The notes under the pieces: generated by a model
Told to the model about the DNA's origin: nothing
What the model saw: the letters and a program-made list of their open reading frames with translations, nothing else
Database searches by the model: none
Translations under genes and position numbers: made by a program
Source: Ceratothoa steindachneri
Taxonomy: Eukaryota > Arthropoda > Malacostraca > Isopoda > Cymothoidae
NCBI GenBank assembly: GCA_963969495.1
Contig: OZ018321.1
Span: 107,522,557 to 107,586,556 of the forward strand
Reading direction: 5' to 3'
DNA length: 64,000 nt
Part shown: positions 11,656-25,423 of the stretch, piece by piece
Position numbering within the stretch: the first letter of the stretch is position 1
Layout: every line of letters begins with the position of its first letter

Positions 11656-11781
11656 TAATTGACAAAGTCCTCCCAAGGTTAGCCCGGGAATTATTTTGTT
11701 TTGGCAATAACATCATATTGATTCGACTGATTCTAAAGAAATTTGAAACCCTTATATTGTTTTACACTTTCAAATAATATA

Positions 11782-13250
<1,469 letters not shown>

Positions 13251-13614
13251 GCGGAGAAATGATTTGGCAATAACATCACAACTATCTTGTGGTACTATTT
13301 TTATATGTTTTAATTTAAGAAAAAGGATAGAATCAATGATAAATACAGAAGCAGTTAAAAATTAGTGAAAATCACATTTCTTTTAGAATTTTAAATGGAA
13401 AAATATTAAATGAAAAAATTCCTATTTTTGGCTGGTGATAAAATAATTTTACTAGAATCATATTTCTTTACCCTTTTTCTAAACATATTTATTATATCAT
13501 AATATATATAGATGAAAAATTGGTTTAAATAAAGTTACCATGGATGGCTCAGTTTGCAGTAGGCAAATTCAAAGTGTGTACCACTGATAGCACACTTCGC
13601 ACTTAACGTGTTAA

Positions 13615-14285
13615 TACATATGCTGTTTTTTATGCCTTTATATATTCTAGGTATTTAAAGCCCCTCACAAAGTCCCAAAATATTATTGAACTGAGGATGA
13701 AAGCTGATGCACTCCAAAAACGTATCAAAATTAAGCTTCCCATATACTACCATGTTTATTCCTATTGATGCCTCCTGTTAATAGTTCTCATGTAAATGAT
13801 TAAATTAATGTGAATAAAAATGTATAGAGGATATATCAAATCAATATGAATAAGGAAAATCTAAAAATTAAAACCTTCCAAAACTAAAAAAAAAACAACA
13901 TTTGAAATAAACCAAAATTACACCTTGAGGGGGGATCTCTTTTTTTTTTTTAAAGGCACAAAGCCATTAATAGCATATTATACATCAAATTTGTAAGGAG
14001 TGATCTGGAAAGAAAGTGATGAAGATAAGGGAAGAGAAATTGTTCAAAAGATTTATCTCTCACAGATCCTCTGGCAGGCATTGAGCCCAAGGGAAAAAAC
14101 TCAAAGTTTTGACCCAGGAAAGCACACAATCCTTCAGATGTCAGCTATAGCAATGCTCATGCTAAGTATGACAACCTCTAACAGATGAAAGACAATTAAT
14201 TACATATATATACAAAATTTATAACGATCAGACAATATTTTACTGACAACCAAACTAACTTCAATAAATTTCATACAACCTTGGC
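13615..14285. other. Intronic sequence, possible Penelope terminal remnant
   Basis: At 13691-13735 the pattern CTGAGGA...CCAAAAACGTATC resembles the downstream end of Penelope-like elements. No coding sequence; an ORF at 14000-14188 matches nothing I know. Confidence 0.3.
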
Positions 14286-15886
14286 ATGGTCTGCATAAAC
14301 ACCTGTAAAAAAATTGGGATGGTGAAAATTGTGCATGAGAGGTTTGGACATATGAGGAAGAACAAGCTGTGGGATTGCATAAAAGAGCATTTATTTACTT
14401 CATTTTTTAGGAAAATTTGTTTGGATGTTGCGACTACTTGCCAAGCATGTCAGAAGGAAAAGTATCAGAGTGTGTATGCGAGTCCGCTTGTTTTGAAATT
14501 GTGTGAGAAGGAGCCATTTGAAATGGTTGCAATCGATTGCGTATCTTTGCCTTTGACTGTGCAAAGTCATGTTGGAATGGTTGATCATAAGAGCAAGTTT
14601 GTTTATGATGCACCTTTGAAGAATAGAATGTCTGTGATTGTTGCCAGAGTTGTGTCTAAGCCAGCACGAATGTTGAGTGATAATGGACCTAAGTTTGTAT
14701 GACATGCTTTTCAAGAGATGTTGAGTAAATGGGGAAATGATCATGTGCAAACGATGCCATATGTACATTGTTCATAGTGCGAATGGCTTGGATGAAAGAA
14801 TAAGAACCTTGAGCAAGATGTAACGATTGATGGTGAAAGATGGGATGAATGTTTGGGAAGAGTACTTTGGTTGTATAATATGATGGTACATAAGGTAACA
14901 GGAATGTCACTGTGTAAATATGTGATGAATTTTGAGAGAATGATTAGGCCATGTATGGGACTTAGTAAAAGTGATCATGAGTTATGGAAAAAAAGGGAAT
15001 GCAAGGTTTGAAAGTTTTTGTGTTGGGATAAAGTGCTGAAAGAGATTGAAACAAAGGGCAGGCTGAATGTGGATAAGTTGAAAGAAGTTTGAAGGTCCGT
15101 TTGTGGTAAGAAAGGTTTGGTCAAATGGACTAAGTTATGTGATTGTGCGTGAAAGAGAGGATGGAAGTTAGGATGAATGTAGAGTGCATCAGGGTCAGTT
15201 ACAGAAGTGGCGTGAACCTCCTGAATATTTGTTGCAACACCCAGTGAATGAGTATCTTTTGGAAAGCATGGAAGACTGTGAAGGAGTGAAATGATATAGC
15301 TAGTGCTTTATAGGGAAAGCAGTTAGTGTTAGTTGAGCATGGAAGGGAAAAGCGTAAGGGAAGGCACACAAGAAAGGATGGATGGACAGAACAGTTTGGT
15401 GATAGTGAGGTGAATGAGTTTTCTGGATTTTTGCCAGAGCAGAGAGAGGATTTGATGGAACTTATAGTATTTGTAAGTTTCCATTGAATGAGTCTGTCTA
15501 TGTTAGTAAGTATAAATGAGATGAGTGTGCAATTGAAGCAAGGTACAATGAATGCTATGAAGGAATGGGAAGGATTGATGGACGAAGTATAAAAGCTGGT
15601 TGAAGATTTGAGTGAGATTGATCAGGGACTGTCAGATGTGTGTGTAGGTGAAGCGCATGTAGAAGGGAAGACTGACTGCTGTGACAAATATATGACATCG
15701 CGACACATGACTTAGATGTCAATAGGCCCTGTTACTAGGAGAAAAGGCAATGCAAAAGAGTATGATTAGGTGATGATAAAAGCTTTGTAATGGTTGTGAG
15801 AGAGTAAGTAGAGAATGAAGTAGGAGAGGAGATAATTGGTGGAGATTAGGGGCACAGTGAGATGAGGTGAACTTAAGAGGGAGGGA
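14286..15886 (+). pseudogene. Gypsy-type integrase and 3' pol remnant
   Basis: ORF 14286-14702 contains the HHCC zinc finger (H-x3-H as HERFGH, then TCQACQKEK), then FEMVAIDCVSLP (first catalytic D) and LSDNGPKFV (second D, usual form DNGPEF). A TGA right after KFV and frameshifts break what follows, though MPYVHCS and GLSYVIVRERE plus a C-terminal HQGQLQKWREPPEYLL can be read down to about 15290. No gag, protease or RT was seen upstream, so it is a 5'-truncated or rearranged copy. Confidence 0.8.
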
Positions 15887-16610
15887 TGTGCTAGTTTTTA
15901 TTTGCCTCAACTGACCTGTGCCCACTCTAATGTCCATCTTTTATTTCAGGTTTCGGTGGAGGGTGGAGGACAAAGCTGCCTGGAAGCAGTGTCAGACCCT
16001 CATCTACTGCCGAAGACTGATTTTCTTTCTCTCCCCTACAGAAGTTTAAATGACAGGCTAAATAAGTCTAAACAAATTTTTAAATCTGGAGAATTGTTGG
16101 TTTCAAGTGAACGATGACAAGTGGAGCTGGATGTAAAACCAGATCCTAACGTACCACTGACTGCTCTCATCTTGGAATGAGGAAGAAGCTGGAGAGTGTG
16201 GGACCAGGAGACCCATGTGTGGCACGATTTTGGAGTCTACAATCATCCTTCCCCATGGTCCATCATTGGTGAGAATGAGAATGGGACGGATTTAGTCAGC
16301 CCTCTTCCCTGCTCCACACTCAAGGAGAGCGAGGTTACCACCCCATAATGCATGAAAAGGGGGTTGCCCCAGTACAACTGAGAGACTATTTAGTAAAAAC
16401 AGATGGGCTCAATTAAGGTTTTTGTACTGACCGAGCGATGATTGGACAGAGGGAGAGTATTCAATTGGTGTTTTGTGTAAAGAAAGTTTGGGTTATTTAA
16501 AGAACTTGTACTTGATATATTTATGTTGTTTCATTTTTTGCAGATATTTACTCTAGCTGGGAATTGTATATTGGTGTAGGTATATTTATTCATAGGTGAT
16601 AAGATTAAGT
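15874..16610 (+). mobile_element. Putative polypurine tract and 3' LTR of the Gypsy remnant
   Basis: The purine run AAGAGGGAGGGA is followed at 15887 by TGTGCTAG, a plausible LTR start in the right place 3' of pol. A TTATTTAAAG promoter-like motif lies near 16493-16502. The right end is not defined: an (AT)n tract begins at 16616 and no CA plus target duplication was found. No second LTR is visible upstream. Confidence 0.4.
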
Positions 16611-16614
16611 GGTG

Positions 16615-16615
<1 letters not shown>

Positions 16616-16684
<69 letters not shown>
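16616..16684. repeat. (AT)n microsatellite
   Basis: 69 bases of TA/AT dinucleotide next to the putative LTR. Confidence 0.97.
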
Positions 16685-16687
<3 letters not shown>

Positions 16688-17163
16688 TTCACTAACTCTA
16701 TAATTTAAGAATGGGATTTTTTGGAGTATTTGAATAATAATTTCATCTTAGTTTGGTTATGACTTAAGTATATTTTAAATTTTTAACAAGGTAATTTCTA
16801 AGAATTTCTTTAGAGCTTGAAAAAACAAAATAGTTTAGTTCCAAAAAAATAAATATGATTATCCAATGCTTTCTAATGTTTTAAAAGAAAATACATTACA
16901 ATTGGTGAAGTTCAGAAAATTTATTAAAATTTAAGTAAGGCTGGTTTTTATTTTATCGATAACTATATTTTAGCAACGTGATATTTTAAAAGGGGGGAAA
17001 TTTAGTTTAGAGTTCATTTTTAAAATTATTATAATTGGCGATGTTCAGAAAATTTATAAAACTTTAACCATGGCTTCTTTTTTAAGATTTTTAGATTTTT
17101 AATTTTAATCTTAGTAGTTAAGCGCAAGCTTCCCCCGTAGGCGGAGTGGCAAAGCTATTGCCT

Positions 17164-17164
17164 G

Positions 17165-17232
<68 letters not shown>
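17164..17232. repeat. Compound (GT)n(AT)n microsatellite
   Basis: About 24 bases of GT repeat pass directly into about 45 bases of AT repeat. Confidence 0.95.
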
Positions 17233-17239
<7 letters not shown>

Positions 17240-17339
17240 TAAAAAAAACAACAAAAATAAATATCAGCATTTCCTTAGCCTCCTTCTAATCTAACAGGCA
17301 TTTCACAAGTGAGTGAGCAGACCCTTGTGGCGTGTGGTT

Positions 17340-18950
17340 TACAGGACCAACTGCTAAACACCAACCCTCTGCAATGCCAAGATGCATAATGGTAGGACTG
17401 CAGGGAACAATGCCTGCCTGATGCATCCTGCTTTCCCTAAGAGGGTTAGCCCTATCGGGTTGCTCCCACTGGGAGCGGTCAATTTTGGGCTGTCTGCCTC
17501 CTCTCTTGGCAGTCCCTTAGGGAAAGGGGGGACTGCAGCTTCATCCAGAAAAACAACTACCTGTTCACTTATCAGCAGATGATCTTGGAGCAGCAGTGGT
17601 GCCTGCCAACCACTGCCTTGTGGGTTCTGCCTTTATAGGCAAAAGCTAGAGGAAAGATACCTTGATCCCAAACCAGGATGGGGAGTGACTATAGAAGAGC
17701 ACCAACAGACCAGTGTCTCGGCAGCTCCCTGCAGCTGAGGATGAAGCCTAGTCATCTCAAGCCTCTCCTGCCACCAGGATTCTTCTCCCCTGGGTCAAGA
17801 TAAGTGTCCAAAGACCACATATTCCTATCCATTTAAACCTAGTGAAGGTTTGATGCCCTCAACTGAGGGCATATGTCATCGACCTCAATGAACTAACCAA
17901 AGCAATTTGTCGAAAGACGGAGTCATCCGAGAAAGAGGTCACCTTTGACTCTCTATCAATCAAGCTAGCTAATGCTCTTCTCTTTTGATGAATCATGTTG
18001 CCTTTGGCCAACATGCTACCATCAGTGGAGCAAATAACTAAAAAGTGCTTGAAACCAGTGAGCTAAAAAATGCCAGGTAATCTGAATGAAGGGCCATGAT
18101 GTAATAAAGGCTCCACTTACTGCAATTGTGACTTTGGTCTTGGTATGGGTGTCCCCACCTGAGGGTGCCTCATGCCCAGATGTGCTGGGCTTAGCAAAAT
18201 CGCTTGTTGAAGCGGCAGTGGACCTGTCCAACCCCGGAGCCCCAGAATAGGAAAAGGAATCCCTTATCTTCTTTGATTTCTTCTCTTTGGAGAGGAGAGC
18301 ATGGAGTGAACCTTCTTGTCTCCTTCCCCGGAAGGTGCCCAAAAACCAGCCTCAGGAAAGATGTTTCTACGAGATCAAGTTCTTGGCTGTCAAGGAGGCA
18401 CCAGGTGGAGGAGGTGGCCCCTCTTCTCTTTGTGAGTCTTGAGGGGCCAGTGCTGTTTGGGGAATGCCTTGCACCTGCCAGACTAAGGTTTGGCCCCTTG
18501 TAAGACACTGCAATCTGGGGAAGGGCCATCTCTGGGACCATCTCGACCTCAGGAGGGGCCTCTAACTGGCCACCTCCACACATTGCAAGGTGTCAGGTAT
18601 TCTGACTGAGAACTCAAAGGGCCTCTGGCCCATCAAATACTACACTGCAGCTGGATGGAGAACTGATTTATAAAGGGGAGTTGTCATGCCAGCTCCCATC
18701 AACTTGATAAACCTTGGACCAAAGAGGTGCATTGGCAAGGCCCATGGGACGATGCTGCAGCTTACTACTCTATGCAGGTTATGGAGGGTCACCTGACCAC
18801 AAGGGAAGGGCCGGGACTGGGAATGGAAACAGCGTGTATCTTGCCATGTAACGGACCTCTGATAAAGCAAAGGGGACCAGCTGCAAGCGGAGAGTCAACT
18901 CTGCAAAAGGGGCTAAAGAGCAAACAAGGTTGGCAAATAAAAGAAACCCA
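17340..18950 (-). mobile_element. I-type LINE gag N-terminal fragment
   Basis: The plus-strand text 17870-18120 matches by eye the gag region 45420-45610 of the fuller LINE (shared CACCTT(T/C)GACTCTCTA, AATCATGTTGCC-like and GCCAACATGCT blocks, in order). Minus-strand frames 18583-18191 and 18342-18022 are the Ser/Pro-rich N-terminal gag. Frames are broken by shifts and stops. The left part (17340-17860) is the same GC-richer composition and probably belongs to the same copy. Confidence 0.6.
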
Positions 18951-19261
18951 GATTTTATTCCAAGGGTTTAAATTTTCAAGAAATGAATGCTACTTATAAT
19001 TTTATTCAAAATTCATATTTATGTTTATAATTTCAACAAATATGCATCAAATTAAAATTATTTCTCTGATACTGACTCATAATTCATTTCTCCTTCTACA
19101 GGTTATGGCTATCATGGGTACCCACAATTCTAGATAGGTGATCTGTTACTGTGATCTTTTTTTATTATAATATAATTATTAATATATAAAAATAGAGATA
19201 GCTAATCTTTTTCTATGTTATTCTAGTGCTTTTAGCATTTGTTTCTTGAAAAAACTGAGAT

Positions 19262-19321
19262 TTGAAAAACCCCACAATAAAACCTGGTTTAAAAAAAAAG
19301 GTTTTATTGGGCTTTTTCAAA
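19262..19321. repeat. Short inverted repeat (hairpin)
   Basis: The left arm TTGAAAAACCCCACAATAAA pairs with GGTTTTATTGGGCTTTTTCAA (19300-19320) apart from a 2-base gap, with a T/A-rich loop of about 15 bases. No known element end was recognised. Confidence 0.7.
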
Positions 19322-19779
19322 ATTTGGCAGTTTTTGCCAAACCCAGGGTCAAACCCACCGACCCAGTAAAAAAAAAGTGAGAGAAGCCCCCTCTCTGCTA
19401 GAAGTCTTGGAGAGGGCCCCTGGAAAAGCACAAGGAGAACCAGCTCCATCACAGAGGTAGGCTTCCCATTGGCAGCTCGGAAAATGGCAAAGGGGTAACC
19501 CCTTTGTTGCATTCAGGAGGTAGAAGGGAAGCTCCTTCACATGTCAGTGCTGCTGTGATTTATCTCCTCATCCCCCTAACACCAAAGTAAGGTGAGGATC
19601 GAGAGAGGAACATAGTCAGATATGATGGGTGAAATTAGAATAATTCTGGAAATCCTACCAACACGCTGTCTTTTCTGACACTTGTGACTATAAAAGACAG
19701 AAAAGGGGGTTAGTGGGTTATATGCAGCATCCAGCCGCTCCTGTTTCATATTTTCAGATTTTTCAGGGGGGTTAAAGAA

Positions 19780-21330
19780 TGGTGTTTGCAACCTTGGACA
19801 GCGACTTACACTGACCAGAAGTTACCCACTGGCTGGTCATTCCCTAAAAGTCTCAGCTCCCAAATGGGCAGGATGACAGGGTGGGTATCCTTAGTGGAAC
19901 CTAATAATTCTCAATAAGATGTCCAGGATCTAAAGATGCATTGTAGGAGACCCAAAGACAGGACCAGAGACTTTTAGTTGGCCTAGCAGCCAACAAGGCA
20001 GTAAAACCCACCCAGCTCAAGCAGTACAACCTTATGAACCTGACTGAGAATGGCCAAAGGGAGGTGGGGTTGCCCATTACATGCAGGGAAGTGGTAGGTT
20101 ATTGGGGCAAAATCAATATTTTCATTATTCACATCCCAATACCCAGGTCCCCTTAAGCCTTGCAACTTGCAGACTTAAAGGTTGTTGTTTATAGAGGCTC
20201 TAAAACCTCTTTTCTGATACCACATGAGGTAGTTGGTCAGGTCCTTAAGCCTAGACAGAGGGTTGAGGGGATACTATACAGAAAATGAATGCTGAGAGGG
20301 AGCGAGGAAGAAGCGCACCAACAACTTACCCCGGCCCAGTCATAGAGTTCAATTCAAACCAGTGGAGGGTCATCCTTAATTTGCACTTTGTCTGGCTGAG
20401 AGCAGTTCCTCCTGGTACCAAGTGCAGGTAGACAAAAGGTTGAAGGGAGAAGTAGCCCTGAGAGTGAGTAAGAGGTAAGTGCACCAAGATTTTTTTTCCA
20501 GGCCCCATCAGAGTATTCATGTACACCCAGTGACAGGGCTTCCCTAATTTGCACTCAGGACAGAGGATGTGCAGCTCCTACAGGTACCAAGTGTTACAGG
20601 TTACACAGGGAAGCCCACAGCGGGGAGGGCGATTACAACCGACAGGCACCAACTTATGGAGCCGGTACCAATTGAATGTGATGAAGAATGTAGGAGTGGT
20701 TCCTGAGGCCCCTGCCTGTTTTCTCATCACACTGCTACACCTTAACCACTCTTTGGTCAACCAGATGTTCAACGATGTCTTCTAAAGAATAGTCCATTAG
20801 TTCCTTCAGATAAACCACCACATTCACAAAATTCACGGTACAGTGCAGTGTAACCTTCACTGGCGAGGCCATTGTGCGTCCAAAATGCACTTATAATGGC
20901 CAACTGCTATGAGTCGCCACACTCTGGCAAATGCGGCGGACTTCTAAGGGGATAATTTGGGGAGTGGACATGCCAGTCCCCAGTGTCTCTAAACAGATTG
21001 GGAAAATGCAGACCCCAATGGACATTGGTGGTCTTTCTGCATGTTTTCCTTTGGATTATAGGTCCTGCAAAAGAGAATGGGGAGGGGGGGACTATTTGTC
21101 CACATACAGAAGGGGTAACTAGAGAGGGGGTATGGGGAGAAAGCGTATGAGAGGAGGTTCCTTATTTGAGGTAGAGGATCCTGGGGGTGGATCAAGAAGG
21201 GGTAATTGGAAAAGCCTTTTACCAATTGAGGGTGGAGAGAGGAAAGCCCCTATGCAGCACTCACACTGACCAGAAGTAGCCCAGTGGATGGTCATTTCTC
21301 AAAGGCCACAGCTCCCAGATTGTTAAGTTA
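19780..21330 (-). mobile_element. I-type LINE gag/5' UTR remnants
   Basis: The segment 20670-20920 corresponds to gag region 45150-45380 (shared AATGTGATGAAGA, TTTTCTCATCAC, TCCA(C/T)(G/T)AGTTCC and AAAATTCAC/AAAGTTCAT blocks in order). Flanking 19800-20540 and 20930-21330 contain repeated phrases such as CACTGACCAGAAGT (19809 and 21258), suggesting 5' UTR duplications. No intact ORF. Confidence 0.55.
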
Positions 21331-21334
21331 AGGA

Positions 21335-22151
21335 TAGACAAGGCTTTTCTGATACCCTTTATGCAATCACATCCATTTTTTTGCATTTAATCTGCTTCCC
21401 CATTTTAGACATCTCACAGCACTAATGCCCTATTGTATACTTATCAATTCAATCCATTGATACTGTACTTGGTTTTCACCCTCAAATCTAATCATTAACA
21501 TTTGCTTCTTCTTGCATACAAACGATATACATGTCATCAAAGTACTTTCACCATCTCTTTTTAACTTCCATATTACTCAAGTACACTCCCATTCTAATCC
21601 TTATATTCATGCAACTACTCTTTGCTCAGTTTCTCACCTTTAGTTGCTACTTAGTCTGATTAATGGCTTGCTTCATTCCTCCTTCGGCCCTCTTGTATGT
21701 AATCCTACTTAGGTCCCCAAAACAACACTAAGTATGCCTCACTCTTCCAGAATTTTACATAATTTTTCCATTTAGCATTGCACTCTGTCCAGTTCTAAGA
21801 CACATACGTAAAAGCCTTTGTATTATTTAGTATTCTTTAAATTTGCTCTACATGTTCTATCTACATATTTGGAGTTCCTTTCTCATGCACTCAAGCATTC
21901 TCCCATACTCTACCCTCTCCTGAGAGTAGAGCCAAAGGGAGTAGAAACACCAGTTTTGAAGTTAAGCCACATTAGGCATGATAACTTGCCACTCGCAGTC
22001 CTGATTCAGGTTGACATCGCAGCAGCTGCCATACGCTGTAGATACACAAAGGTTCAAATAAAAGACTAAACTCTAGTTTCACAGTCATAAAAAGCATCAA
22101 AATGAGCATGTAAGAGTAGTAAAATCATACCAAATTATTATTTTCACCCTC
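21335..22151. other. Intronic sequence, nothing recognised
   Basis: AT-rich stretch left of the solo LTR with no coding or terminal-repeat signal. Confidence 0.5.
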
Positions 22152-22169
22152 CCCTTGTAGTGGAGCGAA

Positions 22170-22899
22170 TGTGAGAGTGTGAAAAAGGGTCATTCTCCCA
22201 CCCCTTTTCTCAGTACCCTCTCCCTCCCTCTGTGAGAGTGTGTAAAAGGGCCATTCTCCCACCCCTTTTCTCAGTACCCTCTCCCTCCCTCTGTGAGAGT
22301 GTGTAAAAGGGCCATTCTCCCACCCCTTTTCTCAGTACCCTCTCCCTCCCTCTGTGAGAGTGTGTAAAAGGGCCATTCTCCCACCCCTTTTCTCAGTACC
22401 CTCTCCCTCCCTCTGTGAGAGTGTGTAAAAGGGCCATTCTCCCACCCCTTTTCTCAGTACCCTCTCCCTCCCTCTGTGAGAGTGTGTAAAAGGGCCATTC
22501 TCCCACCCCTTTTCTCAGTACCCTCTCCCTCCCTCTGTGAGAGTGTGTAAAAGGGCCATTCTCCCACCCCTTTTCTCAGTACCCTCTCCCTCCCTCTGTG
22601 AGAGTGTGTAAAAGGGCCATTCTCCCACCCCTTTTCTCAGTACCCTCTCCCTCCCTCTGTGAGAGTGTGTAAAAGGGCCATTCTCCCACCCCTTTTCTCA
22701 GTACCCTCTCCCTCCCTCTGTGAGAGTGTGTAAAAGGGCCATTCTCCCACCCCTTTTCTCAGTACCCTCTCCCTCCCTCTGTGAGTGTGTAAAAGGGTCA
22801 TTCTCCCACCCCTTTTCTCAGTACCCTCTCCCTCCCTCTGTGAGAGTGTGTAAAAGGGCCATTCTCCCACCCCTTTTCTCAGTACCCTCTCCCTCCCTC
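22170..22899. repeat. 61-bp minisatellite, 12 units
   Basis: The units run from TGTGAGAGTGTG through CTCTCCCTCCCTC, each 61 bp except the eleventh (59 bp, lacking GA). The first unit has three differences; the others are almost identical. The two overlapping ORFs in this tract are only read-through of the repeats. Confidence 0.97.
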
Positions 22900-23242
22900 T
22901 GTAAGAATGTGTGTGTGAATGGGAATGGGTTTGGTTTTTGGTTTTTTTTATTAGCATGTTATTATAAGATGTTTTTTTTCTTTCCAGGCGCCATAATTTG
23001 GAAAGATAGAAGGGCAAGCACTTGTAAATTACCCCTGTAATAGAAGCTAACTATAACTATTGATTATTATTAATACCAAAGGCCACTAGTATAGGACAAG
23101 GGTTCCAGGCCATGTTCTGTCGAATTTGATTGTGTATAAAATAGTTTAGCTTTAACGAAGGAGGGCTTAAAATAGCCACACAACTGTAACAAGGTCAGTT
23201 ATCTTAGTCCAAGCTCGGAGGCGCTAGTTTTGAATACAAAAG

Positions 23243-23509
23243 TTTTGTAAGTAAAGGGACTGTATAACGTGAGCCCATCTTTTGTTGTTCATTGACTGTA
23301 GTAACCCAAATTTTATTTGGGTTGTTTGATTCTTATTGTTCCTAGGATCGATTAATAATATTTATAAGTGGGACTTATTTATTTTTTTTTATTTCATATA
23401 TATAGGATTTTTTTGTATTTTTGTGAAAAGTAAGGAGATCTCCAATATAATCGCCCCTCTCTATTGTAGATATTTTGTAAATTTTTTTTGTAAGTAAAGG
23501 GACTGTATA
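23243..23509 (+). promoter_or_regulatory. Duplicated TATA-like LTR promoter segment
   Basis: An identical 24-base segment ending AGTAAAGGGACTGTATA occurs at 23243-23266 and 23486-23509, 243 bp apart, in the 3' half of the solo LTR. The ACTGTATA suggests a TATA element in each. Function is inferred from position only. Confidence 0.45.
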
Positions 23510-23609
23510 TACAATCCATTTCATTCTCCTTCGATTTCTCACGTCCGGAGTGTAGGAAGCGGGTTGGATCGATTGGGGGTTAGTTTAGATTTTCGGCCCG
23601 CTACACCCT

Positions 23610-24262
23610 CATCCTTAAACTTCTGATTCTCTCTTCATTTCTTTTCTCATCCACACACCAAACATTTAATCTATCTAAAAGTATGAATTAAATATAGGTA
23701 GGTATGTAGAATGTGAGGATTTTCTATCATGAAGGAAAGGGGAGAGATAATCCATTCAAAAAAGGAAGATTGTAGGTGCTTGCATTATGTGAGATAAATA
23801 CAATGGGGAAAGAAGTGTGTGGAAAGTCATAGGTTCCGATTCATGGTGGTAAGTGTAGAGAGAGATTATTTGAGTGAAGAGTGGTTGGTGAATAAGGCCC
23901 ACAATCATTCACAACATTTTGTCTCCTGGAGACTAAGGTGAACAGCAGCTTGCATTATTCATTACAACTTTTATGGGGAAATGATTACAAAGTAAAAATT
24001 TGTCAGAAATTGGATGAAATATTCAGTTCTGATCAACCAAACTGTTCTATTTAACACAATAATGCCCCTTCTCCCATGTCAAGGATGATGCGACAGAAGA
24101 TGCGAGATAAGATGATTAATTTTTTATCATTCCAAATCCAATCAAGTATTTAATTTAATTAGACAAAAAGATATTCCTAGCTAACCTTTTATTTCTACCA
24201 ATTTCTGAAGCCACAGGCAATTAAAATAAATCAAAACCGAAATTCTATTTCAAAAACTATAC
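23610..24262. other. PGM1 intron 4, nothing recognised
   Basis: Sequence between the solo LTR and PGM1 exon 4. No ORF or repeat terminus recognised. Confidence 0.5.
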
Positions 24263-24381
24263 CTCAAAATTCTGTACTCCAATTTTTGAAATGTCACAAT
24301 TAAGATCTGGACAAATAAAATATTGAGAAATAGTTTGAGATATGGAATATATACTATTTGTGATGTTGTCGGGAGCTGGAC
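24263..24381 (-). CDS. PGM1: PGM1 coding exon 4 (short, 39 full codons)
   Basis: This 119-base exon was found by reading the region between exons 3 and 5 for the missing segment. It lies between acceptor TTTCTAG (ending at 24382) and donor GTATAG (from 24262). The first two bases complete a Gly codon begun in exon 3. It then encodes PAPDNITNSIYSIS, a linker with CPDLNCDISKIG, and ends QNFE, phase 0. This matches the GGPAPEAITDKI...CPDLKVDLGVLG region of animal PGM1. The length and both phases fit exactly. Confidence 0.92.
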
Positions 24382-24587
24382 CTAGAAATTAGAAAAAAAA
24401 CAACCGTCCATCAGAAAAAGGTTATTTTTAATGTTTCCTATTAATGATGAACATTTTGCAGACTTCCTGTTCCCCAAAAATTATTTTAGAATTGTTTAAA
24501 AGTAGTTATCAATCAAAACCCATTCATGTGATTACACAAAAAGAGAAGATTTGTAATACTCTATTTTTACCAAATTTTAAACATTTA

Positions 24588-24794
<207 letters not shown>

Positions 24795-24968
24795 CTATAA
24801 AAGAAAATTTTCTTGATAAACACACCAACTATCAGGGCAAAGAGGACTCAAGTTCTTACTTTCTAGTAGAACTTACTTTTTGTACGGATCTCTTCTTGCA
24901 ACCTAACATTTATGACTTGCAATCCTCTCCCACTAAATTTGCTAGATGAGTCAAGGGTAAAGTAAGCT

Positions 24969-25230
24969 TTAACACATTAAGTGCAAAGATAAATTTGGCA
25001 AATATTTCCGCCTTGCAGGGTTTTTCAAATTGCCATATCATCAGTTTCAGTTGGGCTATTGACTTTGGAGTCTGTGTGTTCTTCAGTAAGGGTAATTTGT
25101 GTGTTTTTATGCAAAAAATATAAGTGCATCATATGTGGCTCATGTTGTGACACCATAATTTATTATGAGTATACAGCAAAGTGTGCCTTATGTGGTACAC
25201 GAATATGTGTGCCATATTGGGCTCATTTTG
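24969..25230 (+). mobile_element. Second left end of the TTAA-flanked element
   Basis: TTAA at 24969 is followed by CACATTAAGTGCAAAG and about 200 bp closely similar to 9768-9970 (shared ATTTCCGCCTTG, CATCAGTTTCAGTTG, AAGTGCATCATATGTGGCTC). It ends where Penelope sequence begins, near 25230. No right end was found. Confidence 0.6.
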
Positions 25231-25423
25231 CATGATTTTTGCCATAATTGCAATTTAGCATACATCGGAGAGTTGGGCTACTTTAATAAGAGGATAAAAG
25301 CAGGTACCTGTTCTTCAAGTCTCTTTACGCACATGCAAAATTACGACCATAGAATCAATTTTAACCAGGTAAAAATCATTCATAAATCAAGCAATTACAT
25401 TGAGAGGAGAATTGCAGAATCTA

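Larger units (their letters stand above)
22156..23605 (+). mobile_element. Solo LTR (1450 bp) with 4-bp target duplication
   Basis: It starts TGTAGTGGAGCG and ends CGGCCCGCTACA, i.e. TG...CA with short inverted ends, and CCCT lies on both sides (22152-22155 and 23606-23609). No primer binding site, pol or second LTR flanks it, so it is a solo LTR, most likely of a Gypsy-type element. It contains twelve 61-bp tandem repeats in its first half and two identical 24-bp promoter-like segments in its second half. Orientation is inferred from the downstream TATA-like motifs. Confidence 0.72.

Noticed and set aside
14000..14188. 62-codon ORF upstream of the Gypsy integrase
   Set aside because: No similarity to gag, protease or RT that I can recognise and no start context.
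19213..19540. Minus-strand ORF rich in Phe and Gly
   Set aside because: Spans an inverted repeat and A/T homopolymers; composition looks non-coding.
22170..22899. Possible CRISPR-like array
   Set aside because: Units are identical end to end with no unique spacers and the context is a eukaryotic LTR.
22637..23040. Overlapping ORFs with Ser/Leu-rich repeats
   Set aside because: Pure read-through of the 61-bp minisatellite on both strands.
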